A stretch of 64,000 nucleotides of DNA from Anaerotignum propionicum (GTDB lineage Bacteria; Bacillota; Clostridia; Lachnospirales; Anaerotignaceae): contig NZ_JANGAD010000004.1 of assembly GCF_024461735.1 (NCBI RefSeq), positions 186,001-250,000 on the forward strand, written 5' to 3'. Below are positions 1 to 7,268 of the stretch, piece after piece. The notes under the pieces are model-generated. The model was given only the letters and a program-made list of their open reading frames with translations. It had not been told where the DNA came from and did not search any database. Positions within the stretch are counted from its first letter, which is position 1, and each line of letters begins with the position of its first letter. The translations under genes and the position numbers were made by a program.

Positions 1-310
1 TTGCAATAACCAATAAGGATCTTGGGTCAACGCCCAACAATTTCAAGATTGTAAACAATCCAACAAAGTAAACAACATATTTCACTACGCTGGAGGTGAT
101 TGTATTTAACGTATTTGCCTTTCTCTCAGACATAGCCAAACGTTGTTTTTGTGTTTGCTTTTGAAAGAACTTTTCCGCCACACGATTGGAGATACGTATG
201 ATAATCCAACAGAGAAGTAAGGTGCCTCCAACTTCAAGAATTTTCACACCAAGGGTGGCGGCGGTTTCCATCAAAGCTTCAAAGCTAAGAACTCCTTGCA
301 TTTTTCCCAT
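1..310 (-). CDS. MscS-family mechanosensitive ion channel, N-terminal part (cut by window edge)
   Basis: Reading leftwards from an ATG at 310-308, the visible 103 residues start MGKMQGVLSFEALMETAATL, then give a hydrophobic helix (LEVGGTLLLCWIIIRISNRV), a basic stretch and a second helix ending in LLGVDPRSLLVIA. This two-helix layout and the LLGVDPRSLL motif fit the first part of small-conductance mechanosensitive channels, which open under membrane tension to release solutes. A good AGGAGG site lies just upstream. The start lies inside the end of the preceding C26 peptidase gene (26 nt overlap), so the two are probably co-transcribed and translationally coupled. The pore helix and beta domain lie outside the window, so the family call rests on the N terminus only. 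Confidence 0.72.
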   Translation of the reverse strand, partial: MGKMQGVLSFEALMETAATLGVKILEVGGTLLLCWIIIRISNRVAEKFFQKQTQKQRLAMSERKANTLNTITSSVVKYVVYFVGLFTILKLLGVDPRSLLVIA

Positions 311-1010
311 TGTTTCCTCCTGTTTCTTTGAATTTTTCTGCGGCAGCTAAAAAAGCAGAAAAAAGCTTCTTTTGTTCTTCATTGACCATTGCTTCGGGAT
401 GCCACTGTACCCCTAAGACAAAGAGATTTTGCGTATGCTCAATGGCTTCAATGAGACCGTCCTGACTTTTTGCCGAAACACGGAGTCCGTCACCCAAAAG
501 GGCAACCGCCTGATGATGGAAGGAATTTACCGTAACCTTTTCCTTACCCAACAAGGCGGAAAGCAGAGAGTCATTTTCAATGAGAATACTGTGGGTTCCA
601 TATTCACGGGGTGCCTGCTGACTATGCTTTAGTTTACTGCCCGTTTGAACAAAAATATCCTGGTAAATTGTTCCGCCTAATGCAATATTAATCACTTGCA
701 TACCACGGCAAATTCCCAATATAGGTATATTTTTCCCAATGGCTTCACGGCACAGAGCGATTTCGTATTGATCCCTCAATGGGGAAATTTCTCCGCTTTG
801 TGCTAATGGTTCCTCTTGGAACAGTAACGGATCAATGTCTCCTCCGCCACTGAAAATAATTCCATCGAGAAAAGGGGGAATTTCAGCATAGGGAAACAAT
901 AAGATTGGGAGTCCACCGGCAGATAAGATGGCGGAAATATAATCTTCATGAATTTTATATCTACGGATGCTGCTATCATAGTCTGGAGTAATGCCGATTA
1001 CCGGTTGCAT
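285..1010 (-). CDS. Gamma-glutamyl-gamma-aminobutyrate hydrolase family (peptidase C26, class I glutamine amidotransferase fold)
   Basis: A 241-residue protein starting MQPVIGITPDY at 1010. The reading frame continues upstream, but this start has an AAGGAAGG ribosome site at good spacing and matches the usual N terminus of the family. The nucleophile elbow ILGICRGMQ puts the catalytic Cys near residue 101, and VQWHPEA near the C terminus supplies His and Glu. FSGGGDIDP is the typical oxyanion-side motif. Relatives (PuuD-like) hydrolyse gamma-glutamyl amides such as gamma-glutamyl-GABA in polyamine breakdown; the substrate here cannot be read from the sequence. A consensus-like promoter lies just upstream, and the mechanosensitive channel gene follows with overlap. 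Confidence 0.88.
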   Translation of the reverse strand: MQPVIGITPDYDSSIRRYKIHEDYISAILSAGGLPILLFPYAEIPPFLDGIIFSGGGDIDPLLFQEEPLAQSGEISPLRDQYEIALCREAIGKNIPILGICRGMQVINIALGGTIYQDIFVQTGSKLKHSQQAPREYGTHSILIENDSLLSALLGKEKVTVNSFHHQAVALLGDGLRVSAKSQDGLIEAIEHTQNLFVLGVQWHPEAMVNEEQKKLFSAFLAAAEKFKETGGNNGKNARSS

Positions 1011-1041
1011 AGAATCCTTCCTTTTTATAAACTTTCCTAAT

Positions 1042-1070
1042 AGTATACAAAAGATGAGAAAGTTTTGCAA
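1042..1070 (-). promoter_or_regulatory. Sigma-A-type promoter for the C26 peptidase/MscS operon
   Basis: On the minus strand TTGCAA (1070-1065) and TATACT (1047-1042) are separated by 17 nt, about 30 nt upstream of the peptidase start. It lies back to back with the mtnN promoter. Confidence 0.6.
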
Positions 1071-1096
1071 TGGAGGACAAGGAGAAATATGTTCTC

Positions 1097-1126
1097 TTGT
1101 AAAACAGCAGGATATTGTGCTATGAT
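1097..1126 (+). promoter_or_regulatory. Sigma-A-type promoter for mtnN
   Basis: TTGTAA (1097-1102) and TATGAT (1121-1126) with an 18-nt spacer, about 70 nt before the mtnN start. Confidence 0.5.
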
Positions 1127-1194
1127 TAAAATACAGATAAATGGGCGAAGATGTAACCGTCCAACAAACATTACACAGAGTGGAGATGACAAAA

Positions 1195-1893
1195 ATGAAG
1201 ACCATTGGAATTATTGGGGCAATGGAGGAAGAAATTCTTTGTTTAAAAGAGAAAATCGAAATTGTTACGACAAAAAATGTTGTTGGCCTGTCTTTTTATA
1301 TTGGCAGATATAATGGGAATAATATCGTTTTGGTGAGAAGTGGAATCGGCAAGGTAAATGCCGCTATTTGCACCCAAGCCATGATTGATTTGTTTGGTGT
1401 GGATTATATTCTGGTGCTGGGTGTTGCGGGAGCACTGGTTGAGGAACTGAAAATTGGAGATATCGTGATTTCTACCGATGCAGTACAGCACGATATGGAT
1501 ACATCAGCCTTAGGAGACCCGATTGGGATGATTCCTCGTATGGCGGAAAGCTACTTTAAAGCTGACGAGGAATTGATTCGTTTGGCTCAAGCTTCAGCAG
1601 CAGAAATTGCTGAGGGCTATCGGGTTATCACTGGGCGTATTGCCAGTGGTGATCAATTTATTTGCACAAAGGAAGGCAAAGCAACCATCCGAAAGAATGT
1701 GCAAGGAACCTGTGCGGAGATGGAAGGGGCGGCTATTGCCCATGCATGTTGGTTAAACCGCATTCCATTTTTAATTGTACGAGCAATTTCCGATGGTGCA
1801 GGGGAGGAAGCAAATATTTCCTATGAGAAATTCAGCATTATGGCTGCAAAGCGTTGCAGTGACCTGGTGGAAAAAATACTAGAAAAATTATAA
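1195..1893 (+). CDS. mtnN: 5'-methylthioadenosine/S-adenosylhomocysteine nucleosidase
   Basis: The 232-residue protein MKTIGIIGAMEEE... has the family's usual length. It cleaves the N-glycosidic bond of methylthioadenosine and S-adenosylhomocysteine to adenine plus the thioribose or ribosyl product, which clears inhibitors from SAM use and feeds methionine salvage and autoinducer-2 precursor formation. The N-terminal GAMEEE carries the Glu used in catalysis in the E. coli enzyme, EMEGAAIAHAC forms the ribose and base pocket, and AISDGAG holds the catalytic Asp. I chose ATG 1195 because GGAG at 1182-1185 is 9 nt away; the in-frame ATG at 1186 would abut the ribosome site. It appears to be a single-gene unit. 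Confidence 0.95.
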   Translation: MKTIGIIGAMEEEILCLKEKIEIVTTKNVVGLSFYIGRYNGNNIVLVRSGIGKVNAAICTQAMIDLFGVDYILVLGVAGALVEELKIGDIVISTDAVQHDMDTSALGDPIGMIPRMAESYFKADEELIRLAQASAAEIAEGYRVITGRIASGDQFICTKEGKATIRKNVQGTCAEMEGAAIAHACWLNRIPFLIVRAISDGAGEEANISYEKFSIMAAKRCSDLVEKILEKL

Positions 1894-1947
1894 ATTTTGC
1901 ATATAATAGCATGGGGATAAACATAGAAGGACAAAAACGTCATACAC

Positions 1948-1983
1948 ATCCATATATTTGGTATTTTATTGTAATATATGGAT
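1948..1983. repeat. 11-bp perfect inverted repeat downstream of mtnN
   Basis: ATCCATATATT (1948-1958) and AATATATGGAT (1973-1983) flank a 14-nt loop. An A-run, not a T-run, follows on the plus strand, so as an intrinsic terminator it would fit leftward transcription better. Its role for mtnN is unclear. Confidence 0.5.
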
Positions 1984-2039
1984 AAAAAAGTGCCTAAAAA
2001 TGACCTCGATTTTTTTCTAATGATTCTGCGGTATTGCTC

Positions 2040-2068
2040 TTGTCAGAGCTGTTTTGTTACTGTATAAT
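2040..2068 (+). promoter_or_regulatory. Strong sigma-A promoter
   Basis: TTGTCA (2040-2045) and TATAAT (2063-2068) with a 17-nt spacer, close to consensus, drive the unrecognised gene at 2140. Confidence 0.7.
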
Positions 2069-2139
2069 GCAATCATGAAGAGATATTTCGCACACAAACT
2101 ATTTTTTGACACGAGAGAGCCTAGAAAGGAGTGCCATCT

Positions 2140-2595
2140 ATGACAGCAAAAACTCATGGATATATTACAAAAGAAATAGAACTGGAACAGCTTTATCAGT
2201 TTGTTTTAAAATATTTCGACCCCAGTGCAAAAATAAACCGCTATGAAAATCGTTTCGGCGAAAGCAACGAAATGGCAGTTTATTTCACATACAAGGGCGA
2301 GGAAAGACGACTTTTTACAATGGTTTATAAAAGCCGTAAATTTTCTAAAAACGGAGAGAAAAATCGCATGATTTTCCTTGACCTGGATTATTGGGGTCAT
2401 AGCGTAGAAATTATGCGTTCAATTTTGTCCTTCTTCGGCGGTTGGCTGGATGAAAATGACTGTGACAATGAGGAGCCATATTTCATTGAAGTTCAGGCAG
2501 ACGGCGTTACCCCTAACATCATTAAAATTACCAGAAGCGAGCTAAACAGACGTTTAGGCGGTATGGTTGTAATTATTGAGGATGATGAGGTCTAA
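2140..2595 (+). CDS. Unrecognised cytoplasmic protein, 151 aa
   Basis: I do not recognise the family. The start is ATG 2140, 8 nt after AAAGGAG; the in-frame GTG at 2131 overlaps the ribosome site and is less likely. The protein has no signal peptide, membrane helix or repeat. It mixes charged and aromatic residues, with two probable beta-rich halves: residues about 35-70 (MAVYFTYKGEERRLFTMVYK) and 105-145, ending in the hydrophobic strand MVVIIEDDEV. An acidic patch, DENDCDNEEP, sits near residue 105. It has its own near-consensus promoter and its own intrinsic terminator, so it is an independent, probably well-expressed unit, although nothing indicates its job. Confidence 0.8.
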   Translation: MTAKTHGYITKEIELEQLYQFVLKYFDPSAKINRYENRFGESNEMAVYFTYKGEERRLFTMVYKSRKFSKNGEKNRMIFLDLDYWGHSVEIMRSILSFFGGWLDENDCDNEEPYFIEVQADGVTPNIIKITRSELNRRLGGMVVIIEDDEV

Positions 2596-2602
2596 GTAAA
2601 AG

Positions 2603-2640
2603 AAAGAGTTTTTCCTTCGGGAAAGACTCTTTTCCTTTTA
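2603..2640 (+). terminator. Intrinsic terminator with TTCG loop
   Basis: AAAGAGTTTTTCC and GGAAAGACTCTTTT pair around a TTCG tetraloop and are followed by a T-rich tract, 8 nt after the stop at 2595. Confidence 0.85.
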
Positions 2641-2649
2641 TGGGAAGCC

Positions 2650-2679
2650 TTGCAAAGACGTTTCAATTTATGATATACT
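2650..2679 (+). promoter_or_regulatory. Sigma-A promoter with extended -10
   Basis: TTGCAA (2650-2655), an 18-nt spacer, then TGA-TATACT (-10 at 2674-2679), about 50 nt before the gene at 2736. Confidence 0.6.
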
Positions 2680-2735
2680 GCAAAGATACAGAAGCATACG
2701 AGGGTGGATAAAGTTCTGGAAAGGATGGGGTCTTT

Positions 2736-3290
2736 ATGGTTGAAAAAGATTTTTGTCGCAAGTTGGATGAAGATATTGACCGCAGTCTTGAAACTTGGGA
2801 TGCCTACTCGTATGATGAAGAGAAAATGTCCGTTTTATTCCGTTATTTGATGGTTACTTATGGAGCGCTTATAGAGGGTTTTTGTGATGAACTTAGAGTG
2901 ATTCAACCCTATGAGAAAACTGCATTACAGGCGGAGGCATATCGTGAAAATGTAAAAAAAATGCTGGAGCGGCTAGAGGGCTTTCGTCAGAACGGTTATA
3001 AAAACGAAGGTTTATTGGAATATTACCTGAGCCAAGAGCAAAAAGACATCAGCATGGAAGTTGATTTTACCCAGTTGCGCTTGGAAATTGGGTTTATGGA
3101 AAGCTTATCTAGGCATGAAAAGGATGAAATAATTGAAAAATTAGGAGAAATGGAAGAAATCTGTTCACAAGTGTTATTAAAACGGCAGAAGTGGGATCAA
3201 TTGCGCAGATATTTGGTCTGGCTTTCAGGCAAAGATGTGGATATAGCATTAAAGATACTTCCCATTTTTTTTAAAATAAGCAAAGTGTAA
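2736..3290 (+). CDS. Unrecognised, probably all-helical cytoplasmic protein, 184 aa
   Basis: I do not recognise this family. The protein is acidic to neutral, rich in Glu, Lys and Leu, and reads as a chain of amphipathic helices with no membrane segment and no Gly/Pro-rich motif. Stretches such as ALQAEAYRENVKKMLERLEG and DEIIEKLGEMEEICSQVLL suggest coiled coil. The C terminus ends in a hydrophobic-basic helix, ALKILPIFFKISKV. It has its own promoter. Eleven nucleotides separate its stop from the Cof-type phosphatase gene, so the two likely share an mRNA. Confidence 0.75.
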   Translation: MVEKDFCRKLDEDIDRSLETWDAYSYDEEKMSVLFRYLMVTYGALIEGFCDELRVIQPYEKTALQAEAYRENVKKMLERLEGFRQNGYKNEGLLEYYLSQEQKDISMEVDFTQLRLEIGFMESLSRHEKDEIIEKLGEMEEICSQVLLKRQKWDQLRRYLVWLSGKDVDIALKILPIFFKISKV

Positions 3291-3301
3291 GAGGGAATAA
3301 A

Positions 3302-4093
3302 ATGATTAAGTTAATTGTATCGGATATGGATGGCACACTGCTCAATGATGAAAAAAATATTGATGGAGAAATCTATAATATTTTGCCCATGCTTAAGGAA
3401 AAGGGAATTCGCTTTGTTGTTGCCAGCGGCAGACAATACCCAAGCCTCAAAAAGCATTTTCATGAGCATATAAAGGATGTTGTTGTAATTGCAGAAAACG
3501 GTGCCTTTGTGGTGGATGATGGGAAAGAGCTTGTGGTTGAGCCTATGGCAAAGCAGGAAGTAAACCATTGTTTGGAAAATGTTTTTGCCCTCAAAGGTGT
3601 AGAACCTTTACTTTGTGCAAAATATTGTAGTTATACCAGAAGCCCAGAGCTTTTGGACTATTTGTCATCACCTCTATTTCATTATGAAATGAGATTAGCA
3701 GAGGATTTATATCATGTGGAAGATGACATTTTTAAAGTATCCATGATTTCGCATGGAGGAGAAAGTGCAGAAAGCTGCTATGATAGATTACGCCCCAAAT
3801 TGGATGACAGTTTAAATCTTGTGATTTCTGGCGATGCTTGTTTAGACACAGGGTTGAGGGATGTTACAAAAGGAACGGCGGTTGCGGCCTTGCAAAATAT
3901 GTGGAACATAACCCCCGAGGAAACAGTGGTTTTTGGGGATCAATATAATGATGTTGAGATGCTAAAACAGGCTTATTACAGCTACGCCATGGAAGGTGCA
4001 TCCAGCGGTGTAAAAAGATTCGCCCGTTTTCAGGCGGGAAGTAACAATAACGGTGGGGTAGTCAAAGCCATTCGAGAATTGACTGGGCTTTGA
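3302..4093 (+). CDS. Cof-type HAD-IIB family phosphatase
   Basis: The 263-residue protein opens with the HAD motif I, IVSDMDGTLLND, whose first Asp is the nucleophile and second the general acid. Motif II is the Ser in VVASGRQ, a Lys before the cap end (KGTAVAAL) is motif III, and GDQYNDVEML is the metal-binding motif IV. The cap domain between about residues 85 and 185 is the alpha/beta C2B type. Enzymes of this group dephosphorylate sugar phosphates, flavin precursors or other small phosphates in the cytoplasm; the substrate cannot be predicted. It is followed 24 nt later by mtaB. Confidence 0.9.
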   Translation: MIKLIVSDMDGTLLNDEKNIDGEIYNILPMLKEKGIRFVVASGRQYPSLKKHFHEHIKDVVVIAENGAFVVDDGKELVVEPMAKQEVNHCLENVFALKGVEPLLCAKYCSYTRSPELLDYLSSPLFHYEMRLAEDLYHVEDDIFKVSMISHGGESAESCYDRLRPKLDDSLNLVISGDACLDTGLRDVTKGTAVAALQNMWNITPEETVVFGDQYNDVEMLKQAYYSYAMEGASSGVKRFARFQAGSNNNGGVVKAIRELTGL

Positions 4094-4117
4094 AACCGAG
4101 AAGGAACGGAGAGAACC

Positions 4118-5416
4118 ATGAAAAGAGCAGCAAGTTATGCCCTTGGGTGCAAGGTAAACCAATACGAAAGCGAAGCCATTGCCGAGTTATTTGCTGAAAA
4201 GGGATATGAAATTGTAGGAATAGATGAAGCAGCAGATGTATATGTCATTAATACCTGTACGGTAACCAATTTTGGAGATAAAAAGTCCAGACAATTGATA
4301 CGCAAGGTAAAAAGGCAGAATGAAAATGCTGTGGTTGCCGTAGTGGGATGTTATGCCCAGACAGCACCTGATGAAATTATGTCTGTTGAGGGTGTAAATT
4401 TGGTTATTGGAACCAAAGACCGTGGACAGATTGTGGAAATGGTGGAGCAATATCAACCGCAAAATGGCGTGGAAAACCATGTAACTGATATTATGAAGGA
4501 GCGGGTGTTTGAGCCCCTTTCAATTCAAAAGCTGGCAAATCGTACCCGTGCCTATTTAAAAATACAGGATGGATGCAGTCAATATTGTTCTTACTGCATT
4601 ATTCCTTATGCCCGTGGACCAATCCGCAGTCGAGAACCCAAGGATGTAGTGGATGAGGTTAAGAGGCTGGAAGAAAATGGTTTTCAAGAAATTGTTTTAG
4701 CAGGAATCCATGTGGCAAGCTATGGGAAGGATAGGACAGATACCAGCCTTTTGGATATTTTGCAGCAGGTTCATGAAGTGAATGGGATTCGTCGTATTCG
4801 TTTTAGTTCTATTGAGCCCAATGTAGTAACGGATGAGTTTGCAAAGACCATAGCAGAATTGCCGAAGGTGTGCCATCATTTTCATCTTTCCTTACAAAGT
4901 GGGTGCGACAAAACCCTGAAGGAAATGAACCGTAAGTATGATACGCAAAAATACCGTGAAGCGGTGGCCCTTCTAAGAAGGTATTTGCCCGATGTGGCAT
5001 TAACCACAGATATCATTGTGGGTTTCCCCGGTGAAACAGAGGAAGATTTCAAGGCATCCTATGAATTTGCAGAGGAAATCGGCTTTGCAAAAATTCATGT
5101 TTTTCCCTATTCCCCAAAGACCGGAACGCCGGCGGCACAGAGAAAAGACCAGCTTCCAAGTAATGTAAAAACAGAACGAAGCCATCAATTGCTTGCATTG
5201 AGCGATAAAATGAGCGAAGAATTTTTAAATAAATATGTTGGCAAAACCTTGGAGGTTTTGTATGAAAGACCTGTGGAAGCGGGCATTTATGAAGGCCATA
5301 CTTCAAACTACATGAAGGTGCTGACAAAAAGCGAAATGGACTTATCTAATCAGCTGGTTTTCACAAAGATTGTTGAAGTGCAAGGAGAAAATGCTTTTGG
5401 CGAGGCAATTTTGTAA
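4118..5416 (+). CDS. mtaB: tRNA t6A37 methylthiotransferase MtaB (radical SAM)
   Basis: The enzyme converts N6-threonylcarbamoyladenosine at tRNA position 37 to its 2-methylthio form (ms2t6A), which strengthens reading of ANN codons. The 432-residue protein has the full methylthiotransferase layout: an N-terminal UPF0004 domain whose Cys 11, 47 and 78 would hold the auxiliary cluster; a radical SAM domain with CSQYCSYC (Cys 153, 157, 160) binding the SAM cluster; and a C-terminal TRAM-like domain from about residue 370 (YVGKTLEVLYER). The start ALGCKVNQYESEA is typical of MtaB rather than MiaB or RimO. The gene follows the Cof phosphatase closely. Confidence 0.94.
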   Translation: MKRAASYALGCKVNQYESEAIAELFAEKGYEIVGIDEAADVYVINTCTVTNFGDKKSRQLIRKVKRQNENAVVAVVGCYAQTAPDEIMSVEGVNLVIGTKDRGQIVEMVEQYQPQNGVENHVTDIMKERVFEPLSIQKLANRTRAYLKIQDGCSQYCSYCIIPYARGPIRSREPKDVVDEVKRLEENGFQEIVLAGIHVASYGKDRTDTSLLDILQQVHEVNGIRRIRFSSIEPNVVTDEFAKTIAELPKVCHHFHLSLQSGCDKTLKEMNRKYDTQKYREAVALLRRYLPDVALTTDIIVGFPGETEEDFKASYEFAEEIGFAKIHVFPYSPKTGTPAAQRKDQLPSNVKTERSHQLLALSDKMSEEFLNKYVGKTLEVLYERPVEAGIYEGHTSNYMKVLTKSEMDLSNQLVFTKIVEVQGENAFGEAIL

Positions 5417-5438
5417 TTATTCTGTAAGGATAATATAG

Positions 5439-5467
5439 TTGCAATCCGCTTTGGTTTATATTATGAT
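5439..5467 (+). promoter_or_regulatory. Sigma-A promoter for ireB-ruvX-DUF1292
   Basis: TTGCAA (5439-5444), 17-nt spacer, TATGAT (5462-5467), lying in the mtaB-ireB gap. Confidence 0.6.
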
Positions 5468-5521
5468 GAAGTAAGATAATTAAGAAGAGCGAATGGATCA
5501 AGTGGGTGGGGAGTGAGAAGT

Positions 5522-5782
5522 ATGAGTAATATCAACGAAACACAATATTTTGGTAGAGTAGAAAAAGAACCCGAGAACGAAGCAAAAAAGATCCTCATCG
5601 CTGTTAGTACGGCTTTGAAGGAAAAAGGATATAACCCCGTAAATCAGATTGTTGGATATATTTTATCCGGAGATCCTACCTATATTACCAGCTATATGAA
5701 TGCCCGTGTAATGATTCGTAAATTGGAGCGAGATGAACTGCTGGAAGAATTGGTAAAGGACTACATGAATCGTAATGAATAA
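5522..5782 (+). CDS. ireB: IreB-family regulatory phosphoprotein
   Basis: The 86-residue protein starts [11 protein letters not shown] and has the core [21 protein letters not shown] and the ending [16 protein letters not shown], the signature of the IreB/DUF965 (YrzL) family. In Enterococcus faecalis, IreB is a substrate of the PASTA-domain kinase IreK and its phosphatase, and it tunes cephalosporin tolerance. The phosphorylatable Thr in E. faecalis is near the N terminus; Thr at residue 7 here is a candidate by inference. ATG 5522 has GGTGGGGAG at 8 nt; an in-frame upstream start overlaps that site. It is first in the conserved trio with ruvX and DUF1292. Confidence 0.92.
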   Translation: MSNINETQYFGRVEKEPENEAKKILIAVSTALKEKGYNPVNQIVGYILSGDPTYITSYMNARVMIRKLERDELLEELVKDYMNRNE

Positions 5783-5797
5783 GAAAGAGGAACCTAT

Positions 5798-6226
5798 TTG
5801 CGAATTTTAGGATTGGATTATGGCGATAAAACCATTGGGGTTGCAGTGAGCGATCCCTTGGGGTGGACAGCACAGGGTTTGGAAATTATCCGTAGGGATA
5901 ACCCTGGCGAATATAAGAAGAGCTTAAAGCGTTTGTCAGAATTGGCAGAGGAGTATCAGCCTGAGGTGATTGTTATGGGCTATCCCAAAAACCTGGATAA
6001 TTCTGAAGGAGAGCGCTGTATCAAGACAAAAGCTTTTGCAGAGCGCATTGAAAGACGTTTTCCCAATATTGAACTTGTTTTATGGGATGAACGATTTAGC
6101 ACCATTGCCGCTGAGCGAGCGTTGCGTGAGGCGGCGTTAAGCCATGAGAAGCGAAAAAGTGTGATTGATAAGATGGCCGCTGTGCATATCCTTCAAGGCT
6201 ATTTAGATAGCAGAAACAGAGGATAA
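5798..6226 (+). CDS. ruvX: Putative pre-16S rRNA nuclease / Holliday junction resolvase-like YqgF
   Basis: The 142-residue RNase H-fold protein begins at a TTG codon (5798) preceded by AGAGG at 7 nt; no better start exists. MRILGLDYGDKTIGVAVSD carries the first active-site Asp (residue 7), VMGYPKNLDNSEG the central motif, and DERFSTIAAERAL the later Asp/Glu region. Members are implicated in 5' maturation of 16S rRNA and were first proposed as Holliday junction resolvases. It lies 15 nt after ireB and 36 nt before the DUF1292 gene, the order seen widely in Firmicutes. Confidence 0.92.
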   Translation: MRILGLDYGDKTIGVAVSDPLGWTAQGLEIIRRDNPGEYKKSLKRLSELAEEYQPEVIVMGYPKNLDNSEGERCIKTKAFAERIERRFPNIELVLWDERFSTIAAERALREAALSHEKRKSVIDKMAAVHILQGYLDSRNRG

Positions 6227-6262
6227 GCCTGTGGCAGACGGAATGTAAAGGAGCTAGTTTAT

Positions 6263-6565
6263 ATGGCAGATATTTTTGACGAAGTAAATGAATATGAGTT
6301 TGAAACCGTGACAATGACCGCTGAAGATGGTTCAGAAGTTGAGTTTTCTATTATTGATAATGTAGCCTGTGGTGGCGAGCGGTATTTACTGGTTGTTGAA
6401 ACAGAATTGATTGATGATGATGAGGCAGAGGCCCTAATTTTAAAGGAAACCTCAATTAATACAGATGATGTAACCTATGAAATGGTTGAAGATGATGCAG
6501 AATTTGACCGTGTTGCAGACCTATTTGCACAAAAGAGTGACGACTACGAAGTAGAAATTGACTAA
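6263..6565 (+). CDS. DUF1292 family protein (YrzB-like)
   Basis: A 100-residue, strongly acidic protein. The pattern FETVTMTAEDGSEVEFSIID, then YLLVVETELIDDDEAEALIL, matches DUF1292, a small beta-sheet family of unknown function nearly always found after ruvX. It has no Cys-based site and no membrane segment. AAAGGAG precedes the ATG. It is the last gene of the trio; a long hairpin begins about 26 nt after its stop. Confidence 0.88.
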   Translation: MADIFDEVNEYEFETVTMTAEDGSEVEFSIIDNVACGGERYLLVVETELIDDDEAEALILKETSINTDDVTYEMVEDDAEFDRVADLFAQKSDDYEVEID

Positions 6566-6591
6566 GTTGATTTTATTTATAAAAGGACTTT

Positions 6592-6665
6592 TATGAGTGA
6601 AGAAGGGATAGAATCCTTTGGATGAGGATATCCAGACGCTATCCCTTGTGCAAGCTCTTTTCATA
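6592..6665 (+). other. Long imperfect hairpin after DUF1292
   Basis: AAGGGATAG (6603-6611) pairs perfectly with CTATCCCTT (6639-6647), with an inner GGAT/ATCC tip and an outer TATGA/TCATA closure (6592-6596, 6661-6665). No long T-run follows, so it may be a structured 3' UTR or an RNA element rather than a plain terminator. Confidence 0.45.
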
Positions 6666-6882
6666 AGATAAAGTGAAGCTTTTTAATAAGGACTTTGATA
6701 GGAACAACGGTAACAGGCCGCCTATAGTAAGTATTATTTTACAATCCTTATTTTTCGACAGTAATTGTGGGCATTCCTTTTTTAGAGGAATGCTTATAAG
6801 TAATGCCTTTTGTGGCAGAATAAGCTTGATGAAAAGGGTGGGTTGCTCACCTTAATATATGAGAAACATACAATAATATATG

Positions 6883-6942
6883 GGCACTGATTTTGGAAGC
6901 TCCTTCATTTAACAGGGGTCTAGGTGAAGTGCCGTTCTTTTT
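6883..6942 (+). ncRNA. Candidate structured RNA ending in a T-run
   Basis: GGCACT (6883-6888) can close with AGTGCC (6928-6933). Inside, CTTCA and TGAAG pair, or alternatively GAAG pairs with CTTC over a 3-nt loop, so two folds compete. GTTCTTTTT follows. It could be a terminator, a small RNA 3' end or a switch; the sequence alone cannot decide. Confidence 0.3.
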
Positions 6943-7065
6943 AATGGGAATTATATAATGATATTGATCTAAGACGCATACGAAATAAGCGTTTACGATA
7001 GATGATAGGCTAACTGCCGAATCATCATGTGCGTGAAAAGAAAGAAAACAAACTACATAGGATTT

Positions 7066-7134
7066 GGCAGAGCCTCTAGGAAGAAAGCATGGTGCGAGAG
7101 ATGCTTTCAAATAATGCTGGTGACTGCCCTTTTT
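7066..7134 (+). ncRNA. Nested hairpin with T-run before RNase J
   Basis: AAAGCAT (7084-7090) and ATGCTTT (7101-7107) form a perfect 7-bp stem inside a GGCAG (7066-7070)/CTGCC (7124-7128) closure, followed by CTTTTT. This is terminator-like but lies 130 nt upstream of the rnj ribosome site, so it may end a small RNA or attenuate rnj. Confidence 0.35.
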
Positions 7135-7268
7135 ATGTATACCCAAAAAACAGATAAAAAGCTTTTTATTTGTATAGGGTTATGTTTTTGCGGTTTAAAC
7201 TCCGCTTTTTTGCGGCATAATTATGAAATAAGGAAAACGGAAAATGAAATGAAAAGGAGGTGTGTTTT

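Larger units (their letters stand above)
6566..7268 (+). other. 703-nt non-coding interval with several hairpins, upstream of RNase J
   Basis: I found no convincing gene here. The short open frames lack ribosome sites and family features. Four stem-loops stand out: 6592-6665, 6771-6793 (GCATTCC/GGAATGC), 6883-6942 and 7066-7134. The last two are followed by T-runs and could be the 3' ends of small RNAs. A weak TATAAT at 6954-6959 and a strong AAAGGAGG at 7253-7260 complete the picture. In C. difficile, as I recall it, a fur gene sits between the DUF1292 and RNase J genes; none is visible here. Confidence 0.5.

Noticed and set aside
6673..6855. 60-codon frame in the RNase J upstream region
   Set aside because: No ribosome site and the frame runs through a hairpin; more likely part of a structured non-coding region.
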